Below are positions 46,078 to 58,350 of a stretch of DNA of 64,000 bases, piece by piece (position 1 is the first letter of the stretch; every line of letters begins with the position of its first letter). This DNA is from Pilaira anomala (lineage: Eukaryota; Mucoromycota; Mucoromycetes; Mucorales; Mucoraceae): assembly GCA_025716855.1 (NCBI GenBank), contig JAIXMQ010000077.1:1-64000 (forward strand), read 5' to 3'. The translations under genes were made by a program, and so were the position numbers. The notes under the pieces are model-generated. The model was given only the letters and a program-made list of their open reading frames with translations, made no database searches and was not told the DNA's origin.

Positions 46078-47622
46078 TCATAAACATTTTTCGTTATGTA
46101 AATCTATGCCATCAAAGGAAACGAATGGAAGAACAGCATTCCATAATAACTCGAAATTAGCATCGATGAAACAGGAGTTGCTACGGTTGGGTCCAATAGC
46201 TAAAACATGTTTGGATGGCTCTGTGGTAGTATGAGTTACATCAAGATTATACAATTCAAGATATTTTTTGTATTCGGAAATGCGTACAACATTTTTTCTT
46301 CTACGAATATCTTTTTTCTCGATCCATCCTTCAGCTACATATTCTTTTAGAATAGAGTCAGCATCAAACTCATAATCTTTATCTTCATCTTCTTTTTTAT
46401 CTTCTTCTTTCTTTTCTACTCTCTTTACTAATTTCTTTCTATCATCCTTATCATCTTTATTATCCAAATTAATTTCTAAAGACCTTTGGATGGCGAGATA
46501 GTCATCATTGTCTTTGTGATCTACGTCTGTTTTTTCTTCAATGATCTTTTTTTCGTCACTACCCCGCTTTTTATTCTGGGAAGCAGTAATATCATCACAG
46601 GTACCATTTTCAAGTATTCGACCGGGTCATCGACAACAAAGCCTAAAGTAAAAATGTATAAAAGATTAAAAACACACCCTCTGATATTAATCTTTTTATA
46701 AGACAGATTAATTGTATTAATTGACATTAAAGGACTTAAAATAAAACCGGATCCTCGGATCCCATACAAAAAAAAAATATTAATTGACATACCTCCGAGC
46801 GCTTCAAGCACAACGCTATTATGACTTTCGAATAACTCTAATTGTTCATCAGCAATTTTAACAGTAGTATTTTTATTATTACTTTGAGAATCAGTCTCTT
46901 TTTTTTTTTTTTTTTACCATGATGCTCTGATTGAAGTACGTGTAAACAACGGTTTCTTTTCTTTTGTCCAGAGTCATATTTTAAATTTTTTCTGATGCAT
47001 TCCACCACCAAGAAATCCAGACCAGCAGCTGAGCACCATGTGCTAAAGGAATTAGATGTCTTAAAATCGTCTGTGTAATTATTTACTATTTTAAAGATTC
47101 TTTCAGTTGAAAGTGTCTTTTTTATGAAGCGATTATCACTCAAATTATTCTTATCAATTGGCTGGAATACAGCATTTACGAACTCCTTGATCTGAGCTCT
47201 GGTTTCTGTTGCCGTTTTGATTAGTAAGGTTACAAATATTCATAAATAAGAGAATAATTACCAAATCTTTCTAACTCGTCTTCTTCTTGGTCACTTTCGA
47301 TTCCCTGGATCTCCTTTGAACTTAAATAAAGATTATATTGTTCCAAATCTCCGTAAATAGTAGCTTCACTCATTATGTATGGTTTGAGTAAATTCGTGGT
47401 ATAGCATAAATCAACCTCTTCCATTCTTTCAATTTTTTCCATACATTCAACGGCAGTGCTAACAGTATACTTTTTTCTGAAAAAGATGCAAGTAGCTACA
47501 ATACCGAAAAGCTCAGGCAAGAAATAGACCTTGATAAGTCTAAGATTGTAGGCTACATTACTGGTACTTGGGTGCTTGCTATGTTGAATTATATTGCTCG
47601 CAGAGAAAGTTGTGCTGTCTCG
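46078..47622 (-). CDS. Unrecognised multi-exon protein, 5' end unclear, two possible 3' frames
   Basis: Exon-like blocks with matching phases: from before 47622 to 47262 (RLIKVYFLPELFGIVATCIF, VDLCYTTNLLKPYIMSEATI), 47205-46918 (FSTWCSAAGLDFLVVECIRK), 46897-46793 (IADEQLELFESHNSVVLEAL) and 46642-46521 (GFVVDDPVEYLKMVPVMILL, stop TAG). This gives about 291 residues without a start codon in view. From 46625 to 46078 a different frame is open for over 180 codons and is clearly protein-like (YEFDADSILKEYVAEGWIEK, YLELYNLDVTHTTTEPSKHV). The two frames overlap for 100 bases. Either an unseen splice joins the second frame to the upstream exons, or a frameshift broke the gene. No known domain, though the composition resembles fungal lineage-specific proteins. 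Confidence 0.4.
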
Positions 47623-49925
47623 TCATTTCCCTCCCATTTTTTTTTTTGGTCAGAAAATGATTATTGCGCCTAAGCTTTGGTGTGATAATACTTTTTATAG
47701 TTCGGATCTCTTAATGAGAAGCAACAAGAGTACAACAAAAAAAGGTGAATACATAATGTTCAGTGCTACTAAAAGAAACGCATAAGTATTATTGCTATCA
47801 TGCTTATTTAAGTATCAAACTGACTTTTTTATTCTACATATAGACTTAAAAAAGTTGAAACCAGGTATTACTTTGCTCGAATCTTGTTCTTTTTTTCATT
47901 CCAATACAATTCTGATGGTCCCGGTAGCCATTTCTGCTTGGCGGAATTGACACAGTCTCAAGAAGCTATTCCTATAAGCTATTTCTTTCTTTGAAATTCG
48001 GTGCTGGGTAAAAGAGTAGTAAAAAAGGAGGTATTAATATCACGAATCAATTTTATCCAACTAGCCACCAAAATACTTACTAGTTTTTTTTTAAAGAAAA
48101 GACTAGTATAATTATTGTTTTTTTTAAAGAAACACCAGGTAACTTGCTCTTTTTTTACTTGTAATCTGGACAAAAAAGAAAAAAGGATCATTTTCTATTT
48201 GAGATTTATTAGACAAAATGAATCATTTGTTTTTTGATAAAATTATTAGACTTACTATTGATGACAATATGTTTTATGCAGGTCTTTCTTTTCTTGGAAT
48301 AATCTCTTCGCTAGATAAGGAGTGTGGCAAAAGAAGAGATTAAAAATGGAGCGGTAAAGAAGATTCATTTTGGAATATATGTAAAAAGAAGAAAAAAAAG
48401 AACAAAATAAAAAGAAAGATGATTTATAATGAAACCAAAAAAAAAAGGCGTATGAGAAAAAAAAATCTGCCTGAATGCCATGGGAAAAAAAAAATGGATG
48501 TAATGGTGTATTTCATGCAAAAGTTATAAAAAACCTTATTCACGTGACGATGTGCCTGGTTATACTTTTTATAAATCCGGATAAAAGTCATCCGTGACTT
48601 TACTACTCGTTTCCCCGACTTCATTATTTTCATAGTAGCGGTGTCAGAATCCTGCATTAAAAGATATTTTCTCTATTTATTTTTTAAGTATACATAGTAT
48701 TTTTTTTAAAAATGTAACCGATGCATGTAGTTAATATCATAAAAGCTCTCAATTTTTAGAAATAAAATAATATTAAATACATTACTATTAGAATGTTTGT
48801 AAAATAATATTTTCTTGGTATTCTCTCAGGTTTTTTTATATTCTTTATTTAATTGCCCGATGAACTTAGTGGCATTCTATAGTCCTGTTTAGGTAATTTT
48901 GAGGGTAATAGGCTTTGGGTCGAAAATCTCCAGGTGTTTTTTCTTTGGTAGAAAAATAAAGCAGCAAAAAAAGATAGCACGTTTCATTCATCTATCAAGA
49001 TGAATTACTAAATAAATTGATAAAAGAAGGACATAGATATAGTAAGCCTTATTACAATATGTTTCATAAGACCTGCTCCTGAAAAAAAAAAAAGATAAGA
49101 GTCTTTATTCATTCTTGTTGTATATACGATTAAAAGATGCACGTTAAATTGATCCCTATCGACTCTCATATATTTGAACTCATTATTTGTAAATGATGCT
49201 ATATTCAAAATTATTTCAATGACTGATTACAATGACGGTTAAGACATCATCAACTGTTTTTTTGTACTTGTAAATTGAGATCTACCCAATACACTTTCCA
49301 AAATAAACGGGCATGTAGCTTTTTTGATTATGTTGCACAGTAATAAATCCCAATCATAAATAAACGGTTACTTCCTTTTTTGCTGCATTTTTGCATAACA
49401 CTTCAGAGGCTTGTGTTCAACTATTTCATTTTTTTTTCGGGAACCAATGTATAATTGTTTAACTTCTAAAGTAAACATATTGATTTATCGTTCATTGTTA
49501 ATATAATTATATGTCTATCCTTCTCTCCCCCCCCCCTTTTTTTTTGGTGAGTATATAGTAAAGAACTCATATTTAAGCGAGAAAAAGAGATATGTTTTCG
49601 TATACAACGTTATTTTAGTACGAGTATTTAAATGCCATGAAAAATTCAAACTTGGTTCAAATAGTAAAAATGTTTATTTGTATGTACAATGTATGATGAG
49701 TAGTGTTTACTTAAACTCGGACTAATATTCCTTTTTGTAATTTGGTGTTTTACAGTATGCATAGAAGATTACAGATATGCTGCAAAGAATCAGTTTGTGA
49801 GACCATTAGGGGGGGGGTCCTCTTTATAATGTAACATCTTTATATTTGTACGTATTTTTAATAGTTCAATTCTAATAAATTCTTTTTCTTTAGCTTTTTT
49901 TTTCATTTATATTCGTATTCTATAG
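47623..49925. other. Gene-poor region, 2.3 kb
   Basis: Only chance frames. Contains C10T9 at about 49526-49545 and G8 at 49810-49817. The right end is the UGT gene promoter. No RNA gene or mobile element recognised. Confidence 0.5.
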
Positions 49926-51779
49926 ATGGTTGTTCTAAAATATATATTATTGTTCTTTTTCGTATGGATATCAACCGATGTTATTGCAGATAGCATAATA
50001 CCAGAGACAAATTACAGGATGCCAAAAAACATTGCATTTGTATCCGTGGGTGGTGGTAGTAGTCATCACATGTGGGTTTTTGAAATTTTGAAAGAGATGC
50101 ATCACCGCGGACATAATATATCTTTCTATTCGAAGGTATAACAAATGTCTATATGCATATAATTTTGTGGTAACTAATAAATAATTATTGCAGACTGATC
50201 ATATTCGATTTTCTAAAGCATATCCTATGGTAAAAACGCGAGAAGTCGGTGGAAGTATTGATTTCTTAAAATATCCATTGGTTTTAAAACGCTTTGTAAA
50301 CCGTTCAATTCGACATCTTGCTAATATGGCTATAATAGAAGCATGTATAGTTGACTATCCAGAAAGTAATATACTTACCTAGGACATAAATTAATAATTG
50401 CATACTGACTCTTATCCATATTTTAGCATTACCTGAGATAAAAAGTTTATTTCAATCCGAGCGAATCGATTTGGCTGTATGTGATTCTTTTGCTATCGCT
50501 TGTATTGATGCGGCTATTCTTTTAAAGATACCCGTCATACTAACTTCGACACTCAGTATGTTTGCAGGTAAAGATAAAATAAGTACTTTATTCACGATAA
50601 CAAAAATGATTTTAATGGGTTATACAAAAAAAAAAAAAAAAAAAAAAAGATTCTGATGCAAGCTATATTAATGCCAATGTACATCATTCTGATATGAGAT
50701 CTACGCGGGATGAAAATATCTGGAAAAGAATATATCGGATTTACATAGAAACACCCAGGCACCTGAGTCTGTTCGCAAAAAACGTGGCTGAATCGCATGC
50801 GCTTCAACGAAAGCTTGGATTGGGAGCTGTAAATGAGGCATCGGCTAAACGATATAGCCATATCCCCAAATTGGTCAATAACATCTTTGGTATTGAGATG
50901 GCACGAAAGCACAGCCCCTTAACCCATATGATCGGGCCTATCTTGCAAAATAGCTATCCAACTTTGGATCCAGGCACGCGAGAATTTTTGGATAATCATA
51001 AAAGAGTTGTGTATATTGCGTTTGGTCAACATGCAGTTCCAAAAGATCAAGATATAGACATGTTTTTTCCAACCTTGCTACGACTATTAGAGCAAGGCGT
51101 AATTGATGGTGTTATTTGGGCCAGTCTTGATAAAGGAAGAATTCCGGAAAAAGTGAAAACGATTAACAACCGAGAATATTCTTGCCAAGATATATTCGAG
51201 CATAAAGATTTCTTTTTTCCTGGCTGGGCAGCACAGTTTGCTATTTTTCAGCATCCTTCAACGTTATTTTTTGTTAGTCATGGCGGTGTAGGCTCTTTAC
51301 ATGAATCACTTTTCAATGGTAAACGTTTATTTGTGTATCCAATGTTTGGAGATCAACCAGGAAATGCATGGGCTGTAGAACGTATAGGGATTGGAAAATA
51401 TATTGATCCGATACATTTGAAATTTAATACTAAAGATTATGAAATGTTTTATCATAAGTTATATGACGTAGCTACTGATCCAGGGAATAAGATTCAGGAA
51501 ACTGTCGATCGGTACAAAAGATACGTTCAAGTCAGTACGAATAATGCAATTATTCGTAGTGCAGATATTATGGAAGAAAGTTTGTTTGCAAGTAACAGTC
51601 AAGGAGAGTTGGATTACCGTTACGATGTGGGTTACGAGATACATTGGATTAAGAGATATAATGTTGATATTTACGCTTTCTTTGCTTTTTCGAGTTTGAT
51701 CTTACTTAAATTTGCTTTTAGTTTAATGAAATCAATTAAATCAAGAATCAAGATAATGCATAAAATCAAAAATAGTTAA
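49926..51779 (+). CDS. UDP-glycosyltransferase (GT1), ER-membrane type
   Basis: Four exons: 49926-50135, 50194-50365, 50427-50567 and 50650-51779; 550 residues. N-terminal signal sequence (YILLFFFVWISTDVIA) followed by the GT-B acceptor half (NIAFVSVGGGSSHHMWVFEI, HHRGHNISFYSK). The donor half carries the UGT signature FVSHGGVGSLHESLFNGKRL (residue about 385) then YPMFGDQPGNAWAVE. A hydrophobic helix near the end (IYAFFAFSSLILLKFAF) is followed by a lysine-rich tail (KSIKSRIKIMHKIKNS). Signal plus C-terminal membrane anchor with basic cytosolic tail is the layout of animal UGTs, whereas fungal sterol glucosyltransferases have PH-GRAM domains and no signal. Acceptor unknown: a lipid, sterol or xenobiotic is possible. 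Intron 3 ends in a run of about 22 A before the AG, an odd acceptor without pyrimidines. Confidence 0.88.
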
Positions 51780-51997
51780 AAGCTTGAGAATAAATGGTCA
51801 TTATTTAAAAATAAAAAATAAAATAACTACATCATTATACTATAAAAAAAAAAGTCTTAAAAGGTGATTATTTTTCAGGAGGGGGGGGGGGATACATATT
51901 ATAATAGAGAGTCAAATATCATTTTCTTCTCTATATGTGTCTTCACCGAATATATATTATAAGCTATTTAGAAGATTATGTTTTAAAGGAAAATAAA
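51780..51997. other. Convergent 3' spacer with G10
   Basis: About 220 bases between the UGT and HECT genes. It holds a G10 run at 51882-51891 and no gene. Confidence 0.5.
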
Positions 51998-54187
51998 TCA
52001 AATCATTCCAAACCCTTCAGCATTGCTAATACTTGTTAATAATCTCTCCTTTAATTTTTCTTTGCTACTATACTCGCATAAAAGTAAGACATTATAGCAT
52101 GTATGTGATGTAGGCAATCTAAAGTAGATCAGGGTGTATATTGAGTCATTCAAAGTAATTAATGTCATCCTAATGGTTTTTTTTTTTTTACCTATCAGAA
52201 TCCCCTCCATTTTTAGCAATGACAAATTGAAGTTTACTTAAACCACCTATTGGCGCCTGGAATGGTGTACTATGTTAATGAAATGATATTAAATTAGTTA
52301 TTAAAACTCCTTACTCTATCAGATCCAGTAGCAAAAAATAATAATTTTTTCTTTTCTTCGTATGTGAAGGAGTGAACAATTTCCCAAAAGTACCTGTATA
52401 ATTCAAGTTTTGATGGTGGTGTTCAATATTCAAGTTAATACTATGTCTGATTTAAATTTACTTTATGATATCCGAGTCTTTTGTCCATCCACCATCATAC
52501 ACTGTTGACTGTTCCAGTGCATCAAAGTCAAGATCTGAGCTTCCACAAATAAGTTGTTCTACTTCTTCAGGTCTAAAAATCTTGATAGCACTATCTTGAC
52601 AGACCAGTTGAAAGCCTTCTCTAAACGCATTGAATTGTTTTTCAACAGATTTACTTAGAACGAATTGAGTATAAAGTTCTACAAACTCTGAACTATTCTC
52701 ACTTGTTAATTGAGTTTTTGCACCATCTGGTTTTAGATCACAGGTAATAACATGTCCGAATGATTGTATATCCACTTGAAATGATCGGTCGTATTCAGAT
52801 ACTATATCACCATTAAATGTTAAAAGTCTTTCTAAGCCCTTTCCTAGACTCTATATGCACTGAGTTAATATTGAATATGTATACAGTGTATATCGTTTAG
52901 TCTTACAGGGTCCAATTGCTTTAAATCAGATAAGCCAGTTTCTACATCCATTAATTTCTTATATAATGCAAGCGGGAAATGAAGATCCAAAATGACACTA
53001 TTATATACAGCTAAACCAAGTAATAATCCTACCAACTTATATTCACGTATATTGATATCATCCAACACAGGGTTTGGGCTGAACCAACATAATCTCGATT
53101 CTTCATTGAAGGTAAACATACCATATTTTGTATCGAATATCTCTCTAACGATTAACTGAAAGAATTCCTTTTGTACACCTCCTTCATCTACACCCTCCTC
53201 ACCTAAAAATTGTACACGAAGTTGCTTTTTTAAATCATGAATTGATTTTTCCTCTAGCTATGCAAAAGAAAGATTGATATCAGTAAACTTCTTTCTTCTT
53301 ATTTATGTGTAACCTTACTTGAATTAAAGTGTCAGATATGATATGATCACGTCGTATTTCTAATACTAAATATGGACTATTGACACCTATCGAAAATTGA
53401 TGAGTTCATTGTTGTACATATAATCTCTTTTTAAAAATATATACCTTGAAACAATGCTCTAAAAAATGCATCTTGAAGTTCATGTCTCATTTGAAATACA
53501 CTTTCTACCTTTAAAACATCTGCTTTGACAGCAGGATTTAGCATGAAGGGATAATCACAAAAAGAGAACCTAGATATATAATGAAATCAATATAAACTAT
53601 AATAATAATAATAAAAAAAAAACTTGTTTTCATTTTTTTTTTTTTTTTTTTTACTTTTACCCCTTTCTATCTTTAAAATTCGGAAAATCTTCTTTGATTT
53701 CCAACTGCTCGTTTACTGCGTCATTATAAAACTCTACATATGAAATATACTTTTCTTTCTCATTCAATCGATCTTTTGTAAGAGAGTTTAATTTTTTTTT
53801 TTTTTTTTTTTTAAAAAAAAAGGGGAATAAGGAATATAAAAGATAATACTTACATAGGATCGCGATACATTTTGTAGCATCAATCACAACAGGATCCGAA
53901 TTCGGGCTGAATCCAGTTGTAGAGATACGAGATTGTAATCGTTTACAGACAAGTTTTTGGTATATCTCCAAGAGTTTCCTGAATTCGGATACATATTGGT
54001 CTCTTTTATTATCCAAGTCCATTGTATCAGTTGAAGAAGGTTCGATCAAGTATTGACAGAGTAAATTTTGACGAGTTGGATCTAAAGCGGCTATAAATTC
54101 ACATATATCTGGAAGTAATGAGGTCTCTTGTTGATCTTCTCCTATCAATGCTGGACACTATTTATTTTGATTGTTAAAAACCGTACC

Positions 54188-54234
<47 letters not shown>

Positions 54235-54795
54235 TTACTTGAAACAAGATGATGATGATATTCATATTTTGATCTGTGATAATATCTTTACTGCTTCGTG
54301 TGATTGATTGTAGTAATTTTTTTGAGCGCTCAATTATGGTTGTCATAAGAATCGTAGGCTATATGTGTCATATGTTATTAAAAGTTTATATATACATATA
54401 TATATATATATATTTAAAAAAAAGGGTCAAATAACGAACTTTTAACTCTAAAAGTATTTCGAAAGCTTCTCTTGCTTGCATCTTGTCAATGGGACATAGT
54501 TCTTTCAGTGAGTTGGAAGTCTAGGTTAAAACGTGAATATCCTATATATTTTTTTTTTGTATTGAAACGTGTTATTATTCTTACTTGTAAAAAGCTTGAA
54601 CTGAGACACTCTGCTTGACTAAATACAGTTGCTAGTCTTTCAGCTAGTTTTGTCCATTCTTCTGTCGTTTCTGCTTCTTGCTTTAGTTTCTTTATGATTG
54701 CTAAATCAATATGTTCTTCAAAAAGGTTTCTTTCTTTAGTTAATTTTGGTTGTTTAAAACGATAAGCTTAGAAGCTTACCATCTGTTAATTTCAT
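51998..54795 (-). CDS. HECT-type E3 ubiquitin ligase, UBE3A/Hul4-like
   Basis: Thirteen exons: 54795-54780, 54733-54585, 54520-54440, 54358-54239, 54157-53854, 53772-53661, 53569-53445, 53386-53319, 53257-52907, 52850-52462, 52393-52315, 52256-52192 and 52118-51998; 659 residues. The second half is a complete HECT domain: [72 protein letters not shown] and the catalytic [13 protein letters not shown] (Cys627). The FSFCxYPFxLN block just before HECT is typical of UBE3A (E6-AP) and related ligases. The N-terminal half is helical without recognised repeats, and the protein is shorter than human UBE3A (875). Intron 4 contains T18A28 next to the donor and intron 5 T21A9. Eight of the exons have fewer than 40 codons. 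Confidence 0.92.
54188..54233. repeat. T18A28 palindromic homopolymer pair
   Basis: Eighteen T followed directly by twenty-eight A, inside intron 4 of the HECT ligase gene. A perfect 36-base inverted repeat lies within it. See the finding on T/A junctions. Confidence 0.9.
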
Positions 54796-56698
54796 GATGC
54801 TAGTCTATTAAGAACGAAAATAGAAAATAGAAAAATCCAGACGTTTTATTTTTCAGCGAGGGCATAAAAATAGGTTGTTTCATTTATTGTATGACAACGT
54901 CATGCAGATCATTTTCAAAAGAAAAAAAAAAAGTGTAACTAAATTTGTTTACAATGTACATACATCTGTACTTGGTTAAACGCTATAGGTAATTCATCAG
55001 TAAATCTATCTACGTTAAAATCAGTTCAATATGTATTAAAAGTTCGATAAATTTAGATGATCTATCTCTTGATATCGGTAACATAATGCAGATGGTTACG
55101 GCTGAAGACATGGTCTGGTTGACATAGGCGTCGTACGTCTTCAAATACATACAGAAGTACGTTACTTCTGATTCAAGTGGGGTTAGTATTAAATTATCTA
55201 TTAGAGTTTTAACCTCATTATTTCAAATAATAGCTCTATGTGAAATGCAAATTAATAAATAAGGATATTATACTTGTATAGAGGGTAAAAATAAGTGCAA
55301 AGGCTACGAGCTCTTAAAAAGACACTTCACTACCAGACACACCACATCTACCTTGTCAAATAAAAAAAAAAAAAATAGAAACTTTGAAGACTTTACGTTT
55401 AAAGAAGGATGTGAAAGACAAGGTCTGGAAGGAAAAAGAGAAGTAAAACATCACATTTATTAAAAGGTGTTTGTTTAAAACCACTGCTATAATATATTCA
55501 CAGTAAAGAAGAGAACAATACATATTATATTTTTAATGCTGTTGAAGAAAGAAAGAATCATGAAGTTGCAAGATTTGAAGTTGTTAGAAAGATTTAACTT
55601 GTTAGTTAAAAATATATAATAGCAAAAATCAAGCAATCAAACAACGGCTTCCGTCTAAATACAACTTCCCAATGTTCAAGAAAAAAAAAAAAAGTGTCAG
55701 ATTATATTAAAAGAAACGAGGATTATCGAAACAAAATTAAACAAGAAAAAAACAAAACCTTTTTTTTCTGTTTCAAAATTAATTTGTAAGAGGATTGCTG
55801 TATGTGAATAACGTTTACCTTATGGTTCTAACTGCGGACACACACACATTTTTTTTTTTTTTTTTCTAATTGCAGAAGCTTGGGTTATCTGATGGTAGTT
55901 GTCAGCAAAAGCGAAATACAATTTGAAATCAATTGTTACGTAATTCGCGGAACCGAAAATTAAAATACTACTTACGCTCCTCTTTTTAATTTATAATATT
56001 TAAACTAGTGCTCTCTTCAATTTAGAGTTAAGGCGTGGTTTGGAGTTAGAAAAGTGTCTTTTTATGATATCATCCGAAAAGACTTGAGAAATCATATATA
56101 TTCCATACTATCATCTTCATTATTCGGCTAATGATGGACCGCGTTCTTGACTTTTGTATGACACTCTTGAAAACCCCTTTTCAGCATTATGCACACACAA
56201 AATAAATTCTAACCAATCGACAAAAAAAAAAAAAAAAATTTTTTTTTTCTTTAAAACAGTTAAAAAACCTTAAAAAGATTAAAGTATTTCCCGTAGCACC
56301 TGAATTTAGTCTAGACTTTTTTTTTTAGTGGGGAAGATCCACCCATGTGGGTCGGCACATTTTTTTAATCTATTTTTCAAGATTACTCTAACAAAAAGAA
56401 TTGTAGTGTACCCCCCATCCTCTTGTAAACTAACAAATCCAATCATAAAGAAGTGTAATAAAAGGATTTTGTTGTTGTAGTTTTTTTTTTTTTTTTTTTT
56501 TATACCCAGGCATTTTTTTTCCTAATGGAGAATTAGTTTTTTTATAACCCACCCTTTTTTTACCTTTGAGAAAAGCCTATAATCCCTATTGGTTCCCTTT
56601 CATGTATTACCCGAATTTGTTTCAAGAGAGTATATATAAGCTATTCACCCACTTTTTTTTTTTTTTACCATCAATTACTTTTTTTTTAAAAAATAACT
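54796..56698. other. Divergent intergenic region, 1.9 kb
   Basis: Lies between the HECT ligase and the dehydrogenase. It contains A17T10 at 56222-56248, CCAATCA at about 56437 and ATTGG near 56588, plus a TATA box at 56631-56640. A 7-base inverted repeat around 55154 (AGAAGTA/TACTTCT) was noted. No coding sequence could be supported. Confidence 0.55.
56631..56640 (+). promoter_or_regulatory. TATA box (and CCAAT) of the polyol dehydrogenase gene
   Basis: TATATATAAG about 60 bases before ATG 56699, with ATTGG (inverse CCAAT) about 43 bases further up. Good TATA plus CCAAT suggests a strongly regulated gene, fitting carbon-source control of polyol enzymes. Confidence 0.5.
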
Positions 56699-57879
56699 AT
56701 GTCTATCGCACCTGCATCAGATTATACTATTCCTACCAAGGATACTGTGAACAAGGGTGTCATGTTGATGACCAAGAATGATTTACGTGTCGTTGAAATC
56801 CCTATGCCTGTACCTGAAAAGGATCACGTACAAGTTCAAGTCAAGTGTACTGGTATTTGTGGATCGGATATGCATCTTTGTCGTCATGGTGAAATTGGTA
56901 TCTTTGAAGCCAAGCAACCTTTGATTTTAGGTCATGAGAGTGCTGGTGTTGTCACTGCTGTTGGTGAAGGTGTTACTTCTTTGAAAGTAGGTGATCGCGT
57001 TGCTGTCGAAGCGTAAGTAGTGCAAAAAGTGGAAAAGGGGGGAAGAGGGGGAGGATTTGTAACTTAACTCCCCGCCTTTTTTTTTTTTTTTTTTGTAGTG
57101 GTATCCCTTGTTCTTCTTGTGATCAATGTATGATGGGTAGATATCATCTTTGTCCTGATGTTATTTTCAAATCCACACCACCTCATCATGGTCAGCTTGC
57201 CAAATACATTACACATCCTGCTCGTTGGTTGCATAAGATTCCCGAGACATTAAGTTATGAAGAGGGTGCTTTATTAGAGCCATTGTCTGTTGCAGTTGCA
57301 GCCGTTGACCGTGTTCGTGCTAAATTCGGACAATCTTTATTGATTACAGGTTGTGGACCTATTGGTTTATTGGTCTTGGCCGTTGCTCGTGTTGCCGGTG
57401 TTCACCCGATTGTGATGACAGATGTTCAACAAAACCGTTTAGATTATGCTAAAAAGATGGGAGCTACTACCACCTATAAAATTATACCTGGTCAAGATGA
57501 ATTAACCACCGCTAAAGAAATCCGTGCTCTTTTCAACCGTAGTGAAGGTGCTGAATGTGTATTAGAATGTACAGGTATTGAGTCATCATTTAGAACTGCT
57601 ATTATGGCAACACGGGATGCAGGTACATGCTGTCTTGTCGGTGTTGGAAAGAACGATCAAACGATTCCTGTAAATAACTTTGCTATGCGTGAAGTAGATA
57701 TCCGTGGTTTGTTTAGATACCATCATACTTATCCTAGAGCCATTAGTTTAATATCGAGTGGAATGCTTGATGTCAAGCATATGGTCACACATCGTTTTGA
57801 TTTCGATGATGCTTTAAAGGCTTTTGATACCGTTGGTGATACTTCTTCTAACGCATTAAAGGTTCAAATCATGAACTAA
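56699..57879 (+). CDS. Zinc-dependent polyol dehydrogenase (sorbitol/xylitol type)
   Basis: Two exons, 56699-57012 and 57099-57879; 364 residues. Medium-chain dehydrogenase: catalytic zinc ligands in KCTGICGSDMHLCRHGE and LGHESAGVV, a structural zinc loop with four cysteines (CSSCDQCMMGRYHLC), and the Rossmann motif LITGCGPIGLLVLAVARVAG. An aspartate follows the second beta strand (IVMTDVQQNR), so NAD is preferred over NADP. Presence of YHHTYPRAISLISSG near the end fits the sorbitol dehydrogenase branch, which includes xylitol and L-arabinitol dehydrogenases; these cannot be told apart here. It oxidises a polyol to a ketose in the cytosol. Keeping all four structural cysteines is normal for fungal members, whereas mammalian SDH has lost them. 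Confidence 0.93.
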
Positions 57880-57946
57880 AAAAAAAAATATATTTATATA
57901 TAACATTTGTAATAAAAAAGAAATAATAATAATAAAAAAGTTTTAT

Positions 57947-58317
57947 TCATTTAGAAAGTTTTGGTTTTTTTGTCTTTTCATCTTTAAAAAAATTTGATAT
58001 TTTTCCTTTGGAAGTGGCAGCAGCAGGGTAATGTCTTTTCCAGTTCTCGATCATGACCATGGGTTCAGGGTAATCTTGACCGATAATACAGTTATAGGTC
58101 TTTTGTTCTTCGAGAGACATGAGCCAAGGGCAATGTACAAAGTGTTCAGGAAGGTCACGGAGTTCAGGACACCATAGTTTAATATAATAGCCATGAGGGT
58201 CATAATCTTTCCCTTGTTTCAAGACATTAAAGTGTCTAAACCCTTCTCGTGGATCACAACCTACACCTGAGACTGAACATGTATACTTTAATATACACTA
58301 TAACACAACATACCAAT

Positions 58318-58350
<33 letters not shown>

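Noticed and set aside
55148..55166. Inverted repeat AGAAGTA-CGT-TACTTCT
   Set aside because: Too short, no poly-U or conserved context; likely chance.
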